From Planomonospora sp. ID67723 (GTDB lineage Bacteria; Actinomycetota; Actinomycetes; Streptosporangiales; Streptosporangiaceae), in assembly GCF_015711605.1 (NCBI RefSeq), contig NZ_JABTEZ010000001.1, positions 2,508,001-2,572,000 on the forward strand: a stretch of 64,000 nucleotides of DNA, given 5' to 3'. Position 1 is the stretch's first letter. Every line of letters starts with the position of its first letter. The notes below the pieces were generated by a model. It saw nothing but the letters and a program-made list of their open reading frames with translations. It searched no databases and had not been told where the DNA came from. Positions 48,977 through 58,600 of the stretch are shown piece after piece. Made by a program: the position numbers and the translations under genes.

Positions 48977-49525
48977 GGCTCTCCTTGGCTGTGGGTCGCG
49001 CCGCCGGGGTCCGGCGAATCGCGCCATCCGGTGGGGGCGGGCCGACGGCGGATCAGCGTAGCCCCAAGTCGGCAGCGGATCACAGGTGCTTTTTTGTCAT
49101 ATGGGACGCTTGCTCCGGGCTTCAGCGTGACGATGACGCCGCCGGGCGGAGAATGCGGGGATAGGCCGAGCTGGAAGGCATGGGGGCCTCTTCCGGCCTC
49201 CGGTTCCTGAATCCGCCTGTAGTTCCGCCGCGCGCCGGTCATGGGCGCGGAGAAATATGATCATTCGAGTCGGGGCGGACCGTTCCGCGACGCGTGGCCG
49301 GCAATCCCGCGTGAACCGGAATCGCGCGAGGCGGGCGACGGGGTGGAGGCGTTCGCCGTCACCTGAAGCCGGATTGAATTTCGGTCGCTTTAAATCACTG
49401 TTATCTTCCTTCCTTATGTGCGGCGCCCTGGAGGGGCCGTGGCCGTAAAGCGGAAACCGTTCAAGCACCGTTACGATCGCGACGATCGATTTGTTTCGAA
49501 TCCGCGATATGTATCGGGGGAGCGC
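48977..49525. other. Divergent intergenic region between binding protein and flavin monooxygenase
   Basis: In this 549-bp gap I see the shared motif at 49041-49062, a short T-tract with TGTCATATGGG near 49095, an A/T-rich patch around 49380-49420 and the inverted repeat GATCG-CGA-CGATC (49475-49487) before the monooxygenase gene. No coding region is convincing; one frame runs from 49418 into the monooxygenase but its extra N terminus does not look like protein. Confidence 0.5.
49041..49062 (-). promoter_or_regulatory. Shared upstream motif of the solitary binding-protein gene
   Basis: On the plus strand this reads GCCGACGGCGG then ATCAGCGTAGC and matches 55308-55329 at 20 of 22 positions. 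On the minus strand it contains TACGCT, a TAnnnT -10 candidate, about 80 bp before the start codon. It is either a promoter core or an operator common to both binding-protein genes. Confidence 0.5.
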
Positions 49526-50767
49526 ATGCACGTTCTGGTCATCGGCGGCGGCATCGGCGGCCTCACCACCGCGCTCAGCCTGCACGCCGCCGGGATCGGG
49601 TGCACGGTCGCCGAGTCCGCAGGGAAACTGCGCCCCCTCGGGGTGGGAATCAACATCCAGCCCCACGCGGTCAGGGAGCTCACCGAACTCGGCCTGGCCG
49701 AACGGCTCGCCGGAATCGGCGTCGCCACCAGCTTCCAGACCTACACCGACCGCTTCGGCGGCACCATCCTCGCCCTGCCCCGGGGCAGGGCGGCGGGCTA
49801 CCGCTGGCCGCAGTACTCCGTCCACCGGGGCGTGCTCCAGATGCTGCTGCTCGACGCGGTGCGCGAGCGGCTCGGCCCGGCGGCGGTGCGGACCGGGCTG
49901 CGCTTCGAGGACGTCGCCGAGAAGCCGGAGGGGGTCGTCGCCTCGCTCCGGGACGTCCGTACCGGCGAGCCGCTCGAACTCGTCTCCGACGTGCTGGTCG
50001 GCGCCGACGGCGTGCACTCGGCCGTGCGGGCGCGTCTCCATCCCGGCGGCGGGCCGCTGCTGTGGTCCGGGGTGCGGATGTGGCGCGGGATCACCGAGAG
50101 CGAGCCGTTCCTCGACGGGAGCACGCTGGCCGTCGCGGGCTCGAACCGGTCGTGCAAGTTCGTGGCCTATCCCGTCTCGGCCGACCGCCGGCAGATCAAC
50201 TGGGTCGCGGAGGTGAAGGTGGGCGACGGCGGGGAGGTTCCGGCCGCCGACTGGTCCCGCGAGGGGAGCCTGGAGGACGTCCTGCCGTACTTCGCCGGCT
50301 GGAAGTTCCCCTGGCTGGACGTGCCCGGCCTGCTCGCCGGGGCCGAGCGCATCCTGGAGTACCCGATGGTGGACCGGGACCCGCTGCCGTCATGGGGCCG
50401 GGGCCGGGTGACGCTGCTCGGCGACGCCGCCCACCCCATGTACCCGGTCGGATCCAACGGCGGCTCGCAGGCCGTGCTCGACGCGCGGGTGCTCGCGCGG
50501 TCCCTGGCGGCCCACGGGCCGGTCGAGGGCCTGGCCGCCTACGAGGAGGAGCGCAGGACGGCCACCACCCCGCTGGTCCTGGCCAACCGGGAGATGCCGA
50601 TGGAACGGACCCTCGCGCTGGTGGAGGAGCGGGCACCGCTGGGGTTCGCGGACATCGCCGAGGTGCTCACCGCCGGCGAGCTGGCGGAGATGGCGGCCGG
50701 GCAGCAGAGGATCACCGACATGGACGTCAGGTTCCTCAACGACAGGGCCTCCTGGAGCGTCTCCTGA
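49526..50767 (+). CDS. FAD-dependent aromatic hydroxylase-like monooxygenase
   Basis: This 413-aa class A flavin monooxygenase has an N-terminal GGGIGGL FAD motif (residues 7-13), GADGVHSAVR (the DG motif) and LLGDAAHPMYPVGSNGGSQA (the GD motif). It resembles salicylate and 6-hydroxynicotinate hydroxylases in length and layout. ATG 49526 follows GGGGGAG. It lies between two paralogous uptake proteins and opposite an O-methyltransferase. I infer hydroxylation of an imported aromatic or heteroaromatic compound, but it could also be a biosynthetic tailoring enzyme. Confidence 0.88.
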   Translation: MHVLVIGGGIGGLTTALSLHAAGIGCTVAESAGKLRPLGVGINIQPHAVRELTELGLAERLAGIGVATSFQTYTDRFGGTILALPRGRAAGYRWPQYSVHRGVLQMLLLDAVRERLGPAAVRTGLRFEDVAEKPEGVVASLRDVRTGEPLELVSDVLVGADGVHSAVRARLHPGGGPLLWSGVRMWRGITESEPFLDGSTLAVAGSNRSCKFVAYPVSADRRQINWVAEVKVGDGGEVPAADWSREGSLEDVLPYFAGWKFPWLDVPGLLAGAERILEYPMVDRDPLPSWGRGRVTLLGDAAHPMYPVGSNGGSQAVLDARVLARSLAAHGPVEGLAAYEEERRTATTPLVLANREMPMERTLALVEERAPLGFADIAEVLTAGELAEMAAGQQRITDMDVRFLNDRASWSVS

Positions 50768-50775
50768 AGACGGGC

Positions 50776-50801
50776 GGCCGGGAGCATGAGACCTCCCGGC
50801 C
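50776..50801. terminator. Convergent terminator between monooxygenase and methyltransferase
   Basis: GGCCGGGAG (50776-50784) and CTCCCGGCC (50793-50801) pair perfectly around an 8-nt loop in the 55-bp gap between convergent genes. Confidence 0.7.
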
Positions 50802-50822
50802 CCGGTCTCGGCGAGGGGTCCT

Positions 50823-51827
50823 TCACACGGGCAGGGCCTCGATGATGCTGGATCCTCCGGTCAGCCCGATCTGACGGCTGAGGCGGAGCCCGGCCTTGCC
50901 GAGCAGCTCGCCGTACTCCGAGGTGCTCCGTTCCATGCCCTCGCCGAACAGGGCGAGCATCCGGATGTCGACGTCCTTGGAGATGTGGCGGCCGTCGTCG
51001 TCCGGAACCACGAACTCCACCAGCAGGACCCTGCCGTCCTCCGCCATGGCGTCCCGCACGTTGCACAGGATCCGCACCGCGTCCTCGTCGGACCAGTTGT
51101 GGATCACGCTGCCCAGCATGTAGGCGTCGGCCCCGGCGGGAACGGAGACGAAGAAGTCGCCGCCGACGAATCCGCACCGGTCTTCAAGACCGGCCTCCGC
51201 CATGAGCGTCCGCGCGCCCGGGACCACCTCTTCTTGGTCGAAGAGCACTCCGCGGACGTTTGAATGCCGCTTCAGGACGGCCGCCAGCACGTGTCCCCTG
51301 CCCCCGGCCACGTCGACCAGGGTGCGCACGCCGGAGAAGTCGTAGCGGCCGGCCACGGCCTCGGCGAACGGCGTCGCCCGGGCGACCATGTAGTCGTCGA
51401 ACAGCCGCCCGGCCCCGGGGTTCTCCTTGAGGTAGCCGTACAGCGGGCCGAACCGCTCGACGAAGGCCGACCTGCCCTCGCGCACGGTCCGGGGCACCGT
51501 GCCCATGCCGTACCAGAACCCCGTCTCGGCGATCATCCGTACGGCGGGCCGCAGCGAGGCGGGCGCGTCGGTGCGGAGGGTGGCACCGGCCTCGGTCAGC
51601 TCGTAGACGCCGGGTCCCACCGTCCGCACCATGCCCATCGAGGCCAGTTGCCTGAGCACCCGGCCCAGCGAGGGGGCGTGCGCACCGCACCGCCGGGCCA
51701 GCTCCTCGACGTTCAGCGGCTCCTCGGCCAGGTGGTCCGCGCAGCCCAGCTCGGCCATCGTGGCCAGGGCGGCGAAGCGGGAGACCCCGCCGATCGCGTC
51801 CCAGACGGGTCCCTGCGGGTCGCTCAT
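50823..51827 (-). CDS. AdoMet-dependent O-methyltransferase
   Basis: This 334-aa protein has the two-part plan of small-molecule O-methyltransferases: an N-terminal winged-helix dimerisation domain (ADHLAEEPLNVEELARRCGAHAPSLGRVLRQLASMG) and a Rossmann domain with the glycine-rich LVDVAGGRGHV (near 166-176) and SVIHNWSDEDAVRIL. ATG 51827 follows GAGAGG. It is the last gene of the minus-strand ABC operon, 35 bp after the ATPase gene. Its coupling to a transporter and a flavin hydroxylase suggests hydroxylation followed by methylation of one compound; this is inference. Confidence 0.9.
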   Translation of the reverse strand: MSDPQGPVWDAIGGVSRFAALATMAELGCADHLAEEPLNVEELARRCGAHAPSLGRVLRQLASMGMVRTVGPGVYELTEAGATLRTDAPASLRPAVRMIAETGFWYGMGTVPRTVREGRSAFVERFGPLYGYLKENPGAGRLFDDYMVARATPFAEAVAGRYDFSGVRTLVDVAGGRGHVLAAVLKRHSNVRGVLFDQEEVVPGARTLMAEAGLEDRCGFVGGDFFVSVPAGADAYMLGSVIHNWSDEDAVRILCNVRDAMAEDGRVLLVEFVVPDDDGRHISKDVDIRMLALFGEGMERSTSEYGELLGKAGLRLSRQIGLTGGSSIIEALPV

Positions 51828-51862
51828 CCGCAATCCTCTCTCCGGTAAAAGGTTCGGGGCCT

Positions 51863-52645
51863 TCAGGAGGCCGCGGCCGGATGGCTGCGCATGCCGCGCA
51901 CCAGCCGTCCGACCTCGGCGCGCAGGCGCACGAACTCGGGGTGTTCCCTGGTGGTGATCTGGTCGCGCGGTCCGGGAAGGCCGACCCGCAGGTCGCCGGC
52001 GATCCCGCCCGGCGACTTGGACAGCACCACGACGCGGTCGCCGACGTAGACGCTCTCGTCGATGTCGTGGGTGATGAGCAGGATGGTCATGTTGTGGTGG
52101 CCGCGGACCCGCAGGGTCAGGTCCTCCAGGTCCTCGCGGGTCTGGGCGTCCACGGAGCCGAAGGGCTCGTCCATCAGCAGCAGGGAGGGCCGGTAGGCCA
52201 GGGCGCGGGCGATGGACACGCGCTGCTGCATGCCGCCGGAGAGCTGCCACGGATACTTGGCGGCGGCGTCGGCCAGGCCGACCTGCTCCAGCGCGTCCAT
52301 GGCCGACTCCCGGCGCTGCCGCTTGTCCTGGCCCCTGCGGCGCAGCGGCAGCGAGACGTTGTCGGCCACCGACATCCAGGGGAACAGGGAGCGGCTGTAG
52401 TCCTGGAAGACCACGGCGAGGTCGTCCGGTGTCTGGTTCACCGGGACGCCCTTGAGCAGGATCCTCCCCCCGGTGGGGGTGATGAGCCCGGCGACGGAGC
52501 GCAGCAGGGTGGACTTCCCGCATCCGGAGGGGCCGACGATGCACACCAGCTCGCCCTCGGCGACGCTCAGGTCGATGCCGCCGAGGGCGGTGTGCGCCGA
52601 CGGGCCGCTGCCGTAGGTGTGGCTCAGGTTCGAGATCTCAAGCAC
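51863..52645 (-). CDS. NrtD/SsuB/TauB-type ABC ATP-binding protein
   Basis: This 260-aa ATPase has Walker A GPSGCGKST, Q-loop VVFQDYSRSLFPWMSV, signature [16 protein letters not shown], Walker B LLLMDEPFGSVDAQTRE and H-loop LITHDIDESV. The DYSRSLFPW wording is typical of this subgroup. GTG 52645 lies 9 bp after the permease stop. It energises the two adjacent permeases. Confidence 0.93.
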   Translation of the reverse strand: MLEISNLSHTYGSGPSAHTALGGIDLSVAEGELVCIVGPSGCGKSTLLRSVAGLITPTGGRILLKGVPVNQTPDDLAVVFQDYSRSLFPWMSVADNVSLPLRRRGQDKRQRRESAMDALEQVGLADAAAKYPWQLSGGMQQRVSIARALAYRPSLLLMDEPFGSVDAQTREDLEDLTLRVRGHHNMTILLITHDIDESVYVGDRVVVLSKSPGGIAGDLRVGLPGPRDQITTREHPEFVRLRAEVGRLVRGMRSHPAAAS

Positions 52646-52654
52646 AGCAGGTCC

Positions 52655-53434
52655 TCAGGTCGTCTGCTTGGCCGCGCGGTGCCAGGACAGGACGCGTCGC
52701 TCGGCCGCGAGGAAGACCGAGTTGAGCAGGTATCCCAGAACACCGAGCAGCACGATGGTGCCCCATACGGCGGGCAGGTCGAAGTCGCGCTGCGCACGCA
52801 GGAGCTGGTAGCCGATCCCGCTGGTGCTGGCCACCAGCTCGGAGATGACCATCAGGATCAGGGCCAGGGAGAGGCTGAGCCGCAGCCCGGCGAAGATCTT
52901 CGGCAGGGCGGAGGGCAGGATGACCCGCCACAGGCGCTGGCTCCGGGAGAGCCGGAAGACCCGGGCGGTCTCGATGTGCTGGCGGTCGACGGCGCGGGCG
53001 CCGTCGATGGTGTTGAGCAGGACCGGCCAGATCACGCCGAACACGATCGTGGCGAGCTGTGTCTGCGCGCCGAGCGAGAGCACCGCGATGAAGAACGGCA
53101 GCAGCATGGGCGGCGGGATGGCCCGGCCGAAGTGGATGAGCGGGTCCACGAAGCGGGACAGCGCCCTCGATCGGCCGATCATGATCCCCAGGGCGATGCC
53201 GGCGACCCCCGCCAGGGCCCATCCGGCGAACAGCCGGGCCAGGCTGGGCGGGAAGTTCTCCAGCACGAGGTCGGTCAGCCAGAGCTGGGAGGCCGGACCT
53301 GTCAGCCACATCTCCCGCATCGTCACCGCGATCACGCTGGGCGGCGGGAAGAAGCCGGAGTCCGACAGCCGGGTGACGAGCTCCCACAGGAGCACGACGA
53401 CGGGAACCAGCCACAGCCGGGCGATCACGCGCAT
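52655..53434 (-). CDS. ABC permease (SsuC/TauC type), second of pair
   Basis: This 259-aa permease has about six helices and an EAA-type loop (HIETARVFRLSRSQRLWRVILPSALPKIFAGLRLS). ATG 53434 shares one base with the stop of the preceding permease gene. SsuC-type transporters usually use one permease gene; here two different ones stand in tandem, so a heterodimeric channel is likely. Confidence 0.9.
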   Translation of the reverse strand: MRVIARLWLVPVVVLLWELVTRLSDSGFFPPPSVIAVTMREMWLTGPASQLWLTDLVLENFPPSLARLFAGWALAGVAGIALGIMIGRSRALSRFVDPLIHFGRAIPPPMLLPFFIAVLSLGAQTQLATIVFGVIWPVLLNTIDGARAVDRQHIETARVFRLSRSQRLWRVILPSALPKIFAGLRLSLSLALILMVISELVASTSGIGYQLLRAQRDFDLPAVWGTIVLLGVLGYLLNSVFLAAERRVLSWHRAAKQTT

Positions 53435-54222
53435 CACCGGGCTCCCTCCGCGCGTGCGGTGTGCCACCGGAAAAGCCGCCGTTCGGCTCCGATGAACAGA
53501 CTGTTGGTCACGATGCCGAGCATTCCGGCCCACACGGTGGCGGCGAGGATGTACTCCAGCCCGTCGAAGCTGCTGCCGGCCTCGACGACGTAGGTCCCGA
53601 TCCCGGAGGATCCGCCGCCGATCAGCTCGGCGCTGATCGCCAGGATGAGCGCGACGCCGGCGGCCAGCCGGACCCCGGTGGCGATGAACGGGGCCGTGCT
53701 GGGCAGGGAGACCCGCCACAGGACGGCCAGCGGGCCGAAACCGAAGCTTCGCAGGGTCTCCTTGGCGACTGGGTCGACTTCCAGCAGGCCGTACATCGTG
53801 TTGATGAGCACCGGCCAGCAGGAGGCGTAGAAGATCACCGCGATCTTCATGTCGAGCCTGTCGGGGAAGAGCAGGATCGCCAGCGGGATGAGCGCGACCG
53901 AGGGGATCGGCCGGAGGAACTCGATCAGCGGCCGCACCGCGGCCTCGACCCGGGGAAGGCTGCCGAGCGCGAGCCCGGCCGGGACCGTGACGGCCACGGT
54001 GAGCAGGAGCCCGAGGGCCCAGGCCTGCATCGTGGCGGCCACGTCGGCGAGGAACTCCCCGTCCGTGGCGAGCTCGACCGTCCGGGCCAGGATCGTCGAA
54101 GCCAGAGGAAGGACGGCCGGGTCGACGAGGCCGGCCCGGCCGGCCAGTTCAGCGGCGGCGAGCAGCCCCGCGACGCCCAGGGCGCCGCAGAGCACTCGGC
54201 TGCCGGCGACGCTGCTGATCAC
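53434..54222 (-). CDS. ABC permease (SsuC/TauC type), first of pair
   Basis: This 262-aa permease has the EAA-type loop AKETLRSFGFGPLAVLWRVSLPSTAPFIATGVRL and a conserved SAELIGGGSSGIGTYVV region. GTG 54222 overlaps the stop of the binding-protein gene by 4 bp. It is clearly related to, but diverged from, the following permease. Confidence 0.9.
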   Translation of the reverse strand: MISSVAGSRVLCGALGVAGLLAAAELAGRAGLVDPAVLPLASTILARTVELATDGEFLADVAATMQAWALGLLLTVAVTVPAGLALGSLPRVEAAVRPLIEFLRPIPSVALIPLAILLFPDRLDMKIAVIFYASCWPVLINTMYGLLEVDPVAKETLRSFGFGPLAVLWRVSLPSTAPFIATGVRLAAGVALILAISAELIGGGSSGIGTYVVEAGSSFDGLEYILAATVWAGMLGIVTNSLFIGAERRLFRWHTARAEGAR

Positions 54223-55205
54223 CCGTCGGAACCGACGAGGAGCGTCTTGGCGTCGATCGGGCTCTTGAGGTACTGGTGCTCCACCATCAGGTCCGCGACG
54301 CGCTGCAGGCGCTGCTCGTTGATGCTGGTCGGGAAGGTGCCGAGGGTGATGACCGCGGCGGTCTCAGCGTTGATCTTGGTGTAGGACGGCAGGATCTGCT
54401 CGACCACCTTGCGGTCGGAGGCGGCGAGCTGCTGGGCCTTGGCCAGGGCGCGCTGGATCGCGGCGACGGTCTTGGGGTTCTTCTCGGCGAAGTCGGCGGT
54501 GACGGCGAGGCCGGCGATGGGGAAGTCGGCCATCGGGCCGGTCATCGTGTCGGCGATCTTCTTGGCGCCGAACTCCTTCTGCGCGCCCGTCAGGAACGGC
54601 TCGGTCATCCAGGCGGCGTCCACGTCGCCCTTCTGCAGCGCCGGGGTCATGTTCGGGAAGGGCAGCTCGACGAACTCCACGTCGTCGGCGGTCAGGCCGT
54701 TGACCTTGAGGGTCGCGGTGACGGCCAGGGTGCCGATGTTGCTGAGGGTGTTGACGGCGATCTTCTTGCCCTTGAGGTCGGCCACGGAGGCGATGGGGGA
54801 GTCCTTGGCGGCCATGAGGTTGAAGACGTTCGGCCCGGCCTGGTAGAAGTCCGTGACGATCTTGAGCTTGTTGCCCTTCTCGGAGGCGACGAAGGTGGAG
54901 ACGTAGTTGGTCATCGTCGCGTCGAGGGTGCCGCTGATCAGGCCCGGGATCGCCGCGGCGCCGCCGGTGATGACCTCCGGCTTGATCGTGAGGCCCTCCT
55001 CCTTGAAGAAGCCCTTCTCGTTGGCGATGTAGACGGCCGCGTCGTCGGGGATGGGGAGCAGCCCGATGGTGAGCGTCGTCTTCTCCGGCCCGTCGCCTCC
55101 GGCCGCGGCGGCCGTGGTCTCGGGGTCCGAGCCGCCGCACGCGGCGAGCGACAACATCGCGGCGAGGCCGACGACAGCTGCCCGGCTCGCAAGCCTGAAC
55201 CTCAT
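54219..55205 (-). CDS. NrtA/SsuA/TauA-type ABC substrate-binding lipoprotein, operon copy
   Basis: This 328-aa lipoprotein (lipobox SLAAC) is the first gene of the binding protein, permease, permease, ATPase, methyltransferase operon. LLPIPDDAAVYIANEKGFFKEEGL, TGGAAAIPGLISGTLDATMTNYVSTF, KIAVNTLSNIGTLAVTATLK and AAWMTEPFLTGA align without gaps to the solitary copy at 47993-48976. ATG 55205 follows GGAG. Ligand unknown. Confidence 0.92.
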   Translation of the reverse strand: MRFRLASRAAVVGLAAMLSLAACGGSDPETTAAAAGGDGPEKTTLTIGLLPIPDDAAVYIANEKGFFKEEGLTIKPEVITGGAAAIPGLISGTLDATMTNYVSTFVASEKGNKLKIVTDFYQAGPNVFNLMAAKDSPIASVADLKGKKIAVNTLSNIGTLAVTATLKVNGLTADDVEFVELPFPNMTPALQKGDVDAAWMTEPFLTGAQKEFGAKKIADTMTGPMADFPIAGLAVTADFAEKNPKTVAAIQRALAKAQQLAASDRKVVEQILPSYTKINAETAAVITLGTFPTSINEQRLQRVADLMVEHQYLKSPIDAKTLLVGSDG

Positions 55206-55307
55206 GGGGGGTCTCCTTAGCTGCTTTCGATCGTCCGGGCCGGATCTCGCCGAACATCATTCGGATGGCATGGAGATCGCCCCGGGATGCACATGTCATA
55301 GGGGTAT

Positions 55308-55329
55308 GCCGACCGCGGATCAGAGTAGC
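55308..55329 (-). promoter_or_regulatory. Shared upstream motif of the operon binding-protein gene
   Basis: GCCGACCGCGG then ATCAGAGTAGC on the plus strand differs from 49041-49062 at only two positions. On the minus strand TACTCT is a TAnnnT -10 candidate about 115 bp before the start codon. TGTCATAGGGG just downstream (55293-55303) also has a counterpart, TGTCATATGGG, in the other gap. Confidence 0.5.
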
Positions 55330-55457
55330 GGAGAAGATCGACCAAATTACAAATATCGGCCTTATGGGCCAAATAGGTCATAATCGGACTTACTTACCGC
55401 GCACCTGCAAACGCATGATGGCTGGGGTTTGTCTAGTGCCCGGCCAAAGGGGTGTCA

Positions 55458-55514
55458 AGAGAACGTTCTCTCGATTCGCGCGACGGGCTCACGAGGCGAA
55501 TGTCCACTTAAGTG
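55458..55514. promoter_or_regulatory. Two perfect palindromes upstream of cvnA of conservon 4
   Basis: AGAGAACGTTCTCT (55458-55471) is a perfect 14-bp palindrome and CACTTAAGTG (55505-55514) a perfect 10-bp one. The second shares ACTTAAGT with the conservon 3 site. They lie about 210 and 165 bp before the chosen cvnA start. Confidence 0.45.
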
Positions 55515-55678
55515 CGATGTGGGCGATTACAGATGAATTGTGACTCATGCGCTATTGGCCGAAGTCATCCGCCTGTGCTCCAATAACCCCTACCCCATGG
55601 ATGCGTCGGCGTCACTCACACCTTTCCGTGACGCGATCCCCTCCAAGCAGACGATCCGAGGAGAGGCAGCGGAGGCCA

Positions 55679-58600
55679 GTGAGGACAGCGTCAATCCCCA
55701 CCGAACGCGGAAACGGGTGGGTGCCCGCCCGGGACGACGGTCAGGGGGCGCCGCCGGAGGGCGGTCAGATTCCGGATCCCAAGGGGAGGGGAGTCGGAAG
55801 GAAAGGCGGGAAGCTCGCGCTCAGGAACTGGCGGGTGCGCTCGCGGCTGGTGGCGCTCATCGCCATCCCGACCGCCGCCGCGATCGTCCTGGGCGTGCTC
55901 CGGGTCGTCACCGCCATCGGCACGGCCGCCGAGTACGAGCAGGTGCGCACGACCGCGGAGCTGGCCGCCGACCTGAGCGATCTGGTGCACGGGCTCCAGC
56001 TCGAACGCGACCTCAGCGCCCGGTTCGTCGCGCAGGGCCGGCCGCAGGCCGGCCGGCAGCGGCTGAAGGACCAGTACGACGTCGTCGACAAGCTGGCCAA
56101 GTCCGTCTCGGACAGGATCGACATCCTGGTCGGCGGCGGCGACTTCGCCGACCGCGAGCGGGAGCAGATCGCCCGGATGGGCAGTCGCATCACCGAGCTT
56201 CCCAGCATGCGGACCACCGCGACCGACACCTCGCTGCCTCCGCTGCCGATGATCAACGTCTACTCGGAGGCGATCCGCGAGTTCCTGGTGATCCACGACG
56301 AGATCATCCAGGGTGACGCCGACCAGGAGCTCAGCGGCAGCGCCTCCGCTTTCGCCGCCCTGGGCAGGGCGAAGGAGCAGGCGTCGCAGGAGCGGGCCAA
56401 CCTCGCCGTCGCGCTGGTCGGCAAGAGTTTCACCCCTGAGGGCCTCGACGCCTTCATCGCGGCGCGCGCGCAGCGCGACAGCGAACTCGCGGTCTTCCGC
56501 GCCGAGGCCTCGCTCGCCCAGCGCCAGTTCTACGACGACACCGTCACCGGGCAGAAGATCGACCGTGCGGAGTTCATCCGCCTGCGCGCGCTCGCGCTGG
56601 CCGCCGAGGGCGCCCCGCTGGTGCGCGTCAACGCGAGCGGCACGGGCTCCGGCGACCAGACGGTCTGGTTCGACGCCTCCTCCGAGGCCGTCGATCGGAT
56701 GCGCGTGGTGGAGAAGTCGATCGCCAACACCGTCATCGCGCAGAGCCGCGCCTTCCAGGAGTCCGAGCAGCGCGGCGCCCTGATCGCCGGCGGCCTGACC
56801 GCACTGCTGCTCCTGCTGGTCCTCGCCATCACCGTGGTCGTGGCCCGCTCGCTGGTCAAGCCGCTGCGCACGCTGCGCACAGAGGCGCTGTCCATCGCCG
56901 GCAGCCGCCTGCCGGAGACCGTGCAGGCCATGCGCGAGAGCGGCGAGGTCACCGCCAAGGAGGTCCCCCCGATCGGGGTGGTCTCCGACGACGAGATCGG
57001 CGAGGTGGCCCGGGCCTTCGACGAGGTCCACCGCGAGGCCGTACGGCTGGCGGGCGAGGAGGCGTCGCTGCGAAGCAACGTCAACGCCATGTTCGTCAAC
57101 CTCTCCCGCCGCAGCCAGACCCTGGTCGAGCGCCAGTTGGCGCTCATCGAGAGCCTGGAGCAGGGCGAGCAGGACGAGAACCGGCTCGGCAGCCTGTTCC
57201 GCCTCGACCACCTGGCCACCCGCATGCGCCGCAACAGCGAGAACCTCCTGGTCCTCGCCGGGCAGGAGCCCGCGCGCCGGTGGAGCCAGCCCATCCCGCT
57301 GATCGACGTGGTCCGAGCCTCCCTGTCGGAGGTCGAGAGCTACGAGCGGGTGGAGCTGCGGCTCTCCGGCGGGGTCTCGGTGGCCGGCACGTCCGTCAAC
57401 GACGTCGTGCACCTGATCGCCGAGCTGGTGGAGAACGCGATCTCCTTCTCCCCCCGGGAGACGAAGGTCGTCGTGTCGAGCAACCGCATCGACGGCGGCG
57501 GCGTGATGATCTCGGTGACCGACCTCGGCATCGGCATGACGGGGGAGGAGCTCGCGCAGGCGAACTGGCGGCTGGCCAACCCCCCGGTCGTGGACGTCTC
57601 GGTCTCCCGCCGCATGGGCCTGTTCGTGGTCGGCCGCCTCGCGCTGCGGCACGGCATCCGGGTACAGCTCCGCCAGCAGGACAGCGGCGGCCTGACCGCC
57701 ATGGTGCTGCTCCCGGAGAACCTGCTCGCCACCGTCGGCGGTCAGATGCCCGGGATGCAGATGCCCGGGATGCAGCCCGGCCCGCAGAGCGGCGACTGGG
57801 GCGCGGCCCCGTCCTCGATGCCCTCGATGCCCTCGGCGTCCTCGTTCCCCTCGATGGACCGGCCGCCGGTGCTGACCAGCCCGGTCTCCCTGGACGCGGC
57901 CCGGCCCGCGTTCTCCTCCTTCGAAGCGGCCCGGCAGGACTTCAACTCCTTCGACGCGGGGCAGGGGGCCGCTTCCTTCCAGTCCTTCTCCGGGGGCGGA
58001 GGTTTCGGCCAGGCCCCGGTCGACACCCCCTGGCCGGGCCACGTGCCCGCACCCGGATCCGGTCCCGGCTGGCCGAACACCTTCACGGAGGAGCCGGGGC
58101 CCTCCTGGCCGACGGGGCCGATGCGCGGCGACAGCGGAGCGTGGCCGGACCCCTCGGCCGTGCCGCCGGGGTCGCGCCGGTTCGCCTCCGAGGCGGACAG
58201 CACGGGCCCGCTGCCCGTCGTACACGACTCCTTCCCCCTGGAGGAGGAGCGGGAGGAGTTCCTGCCGATCTTCGCGGCGGTGGAGTCCGACTGGTTCAAG
58301 AAGGCCGAGCCCTACGAGCCCTCCCCGGCCCCGGCGTCCGCGCCGCAGGACCGCAGCGAGGACTTCCGGGAGACCACGACGGTCCAGGCCCCGGTGAAGC
58401 CGGACGCCTGGTCCTCTCCCGCGGATGCGGGCTGGCAGGCGGCCCGGGCGGCGAGCGAGCCGACGCTCGGCGGGCTCACCGGATCCGGGCTGCCCAAGCG
58501 GGTGCCCAAGGCGAACCTGGTGCCCGGCGCGGCCCCCTCCGACCCGGCGGGCGCCCCCCAGGCGCACGCCCCGCGGCCGGTCGTCTCCCCGGACGCGGTG

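Larger units (their letters stand above)
55206..55678. other. Divergent intergenic region before conservon 4
   Basis: This 473-bp gap holds the motif shared with the other binding-protein gene (55308-55329), an A/T-rich stretch (55345-55400), the palindromes at 55458-55471 and 55505-55514, and the ribosome binding site region of cvnA. A frame is open from 55547 into cvnA, but its first 44 codons do not look like protein. Confidence 0.5.

Noticed and set aside
49418-49525. N-terminal extension of the flavin monooxygenase
   Set aside because: The FAD motif starts at residue 7 from ATG 49526, which has a good ribosome binding site.
55547-55678. cvnA of conservon 4 starting at 55547
   Set aside because: The added stretch is unlike any CvnA N terminus and lies in promoter-like sequence.
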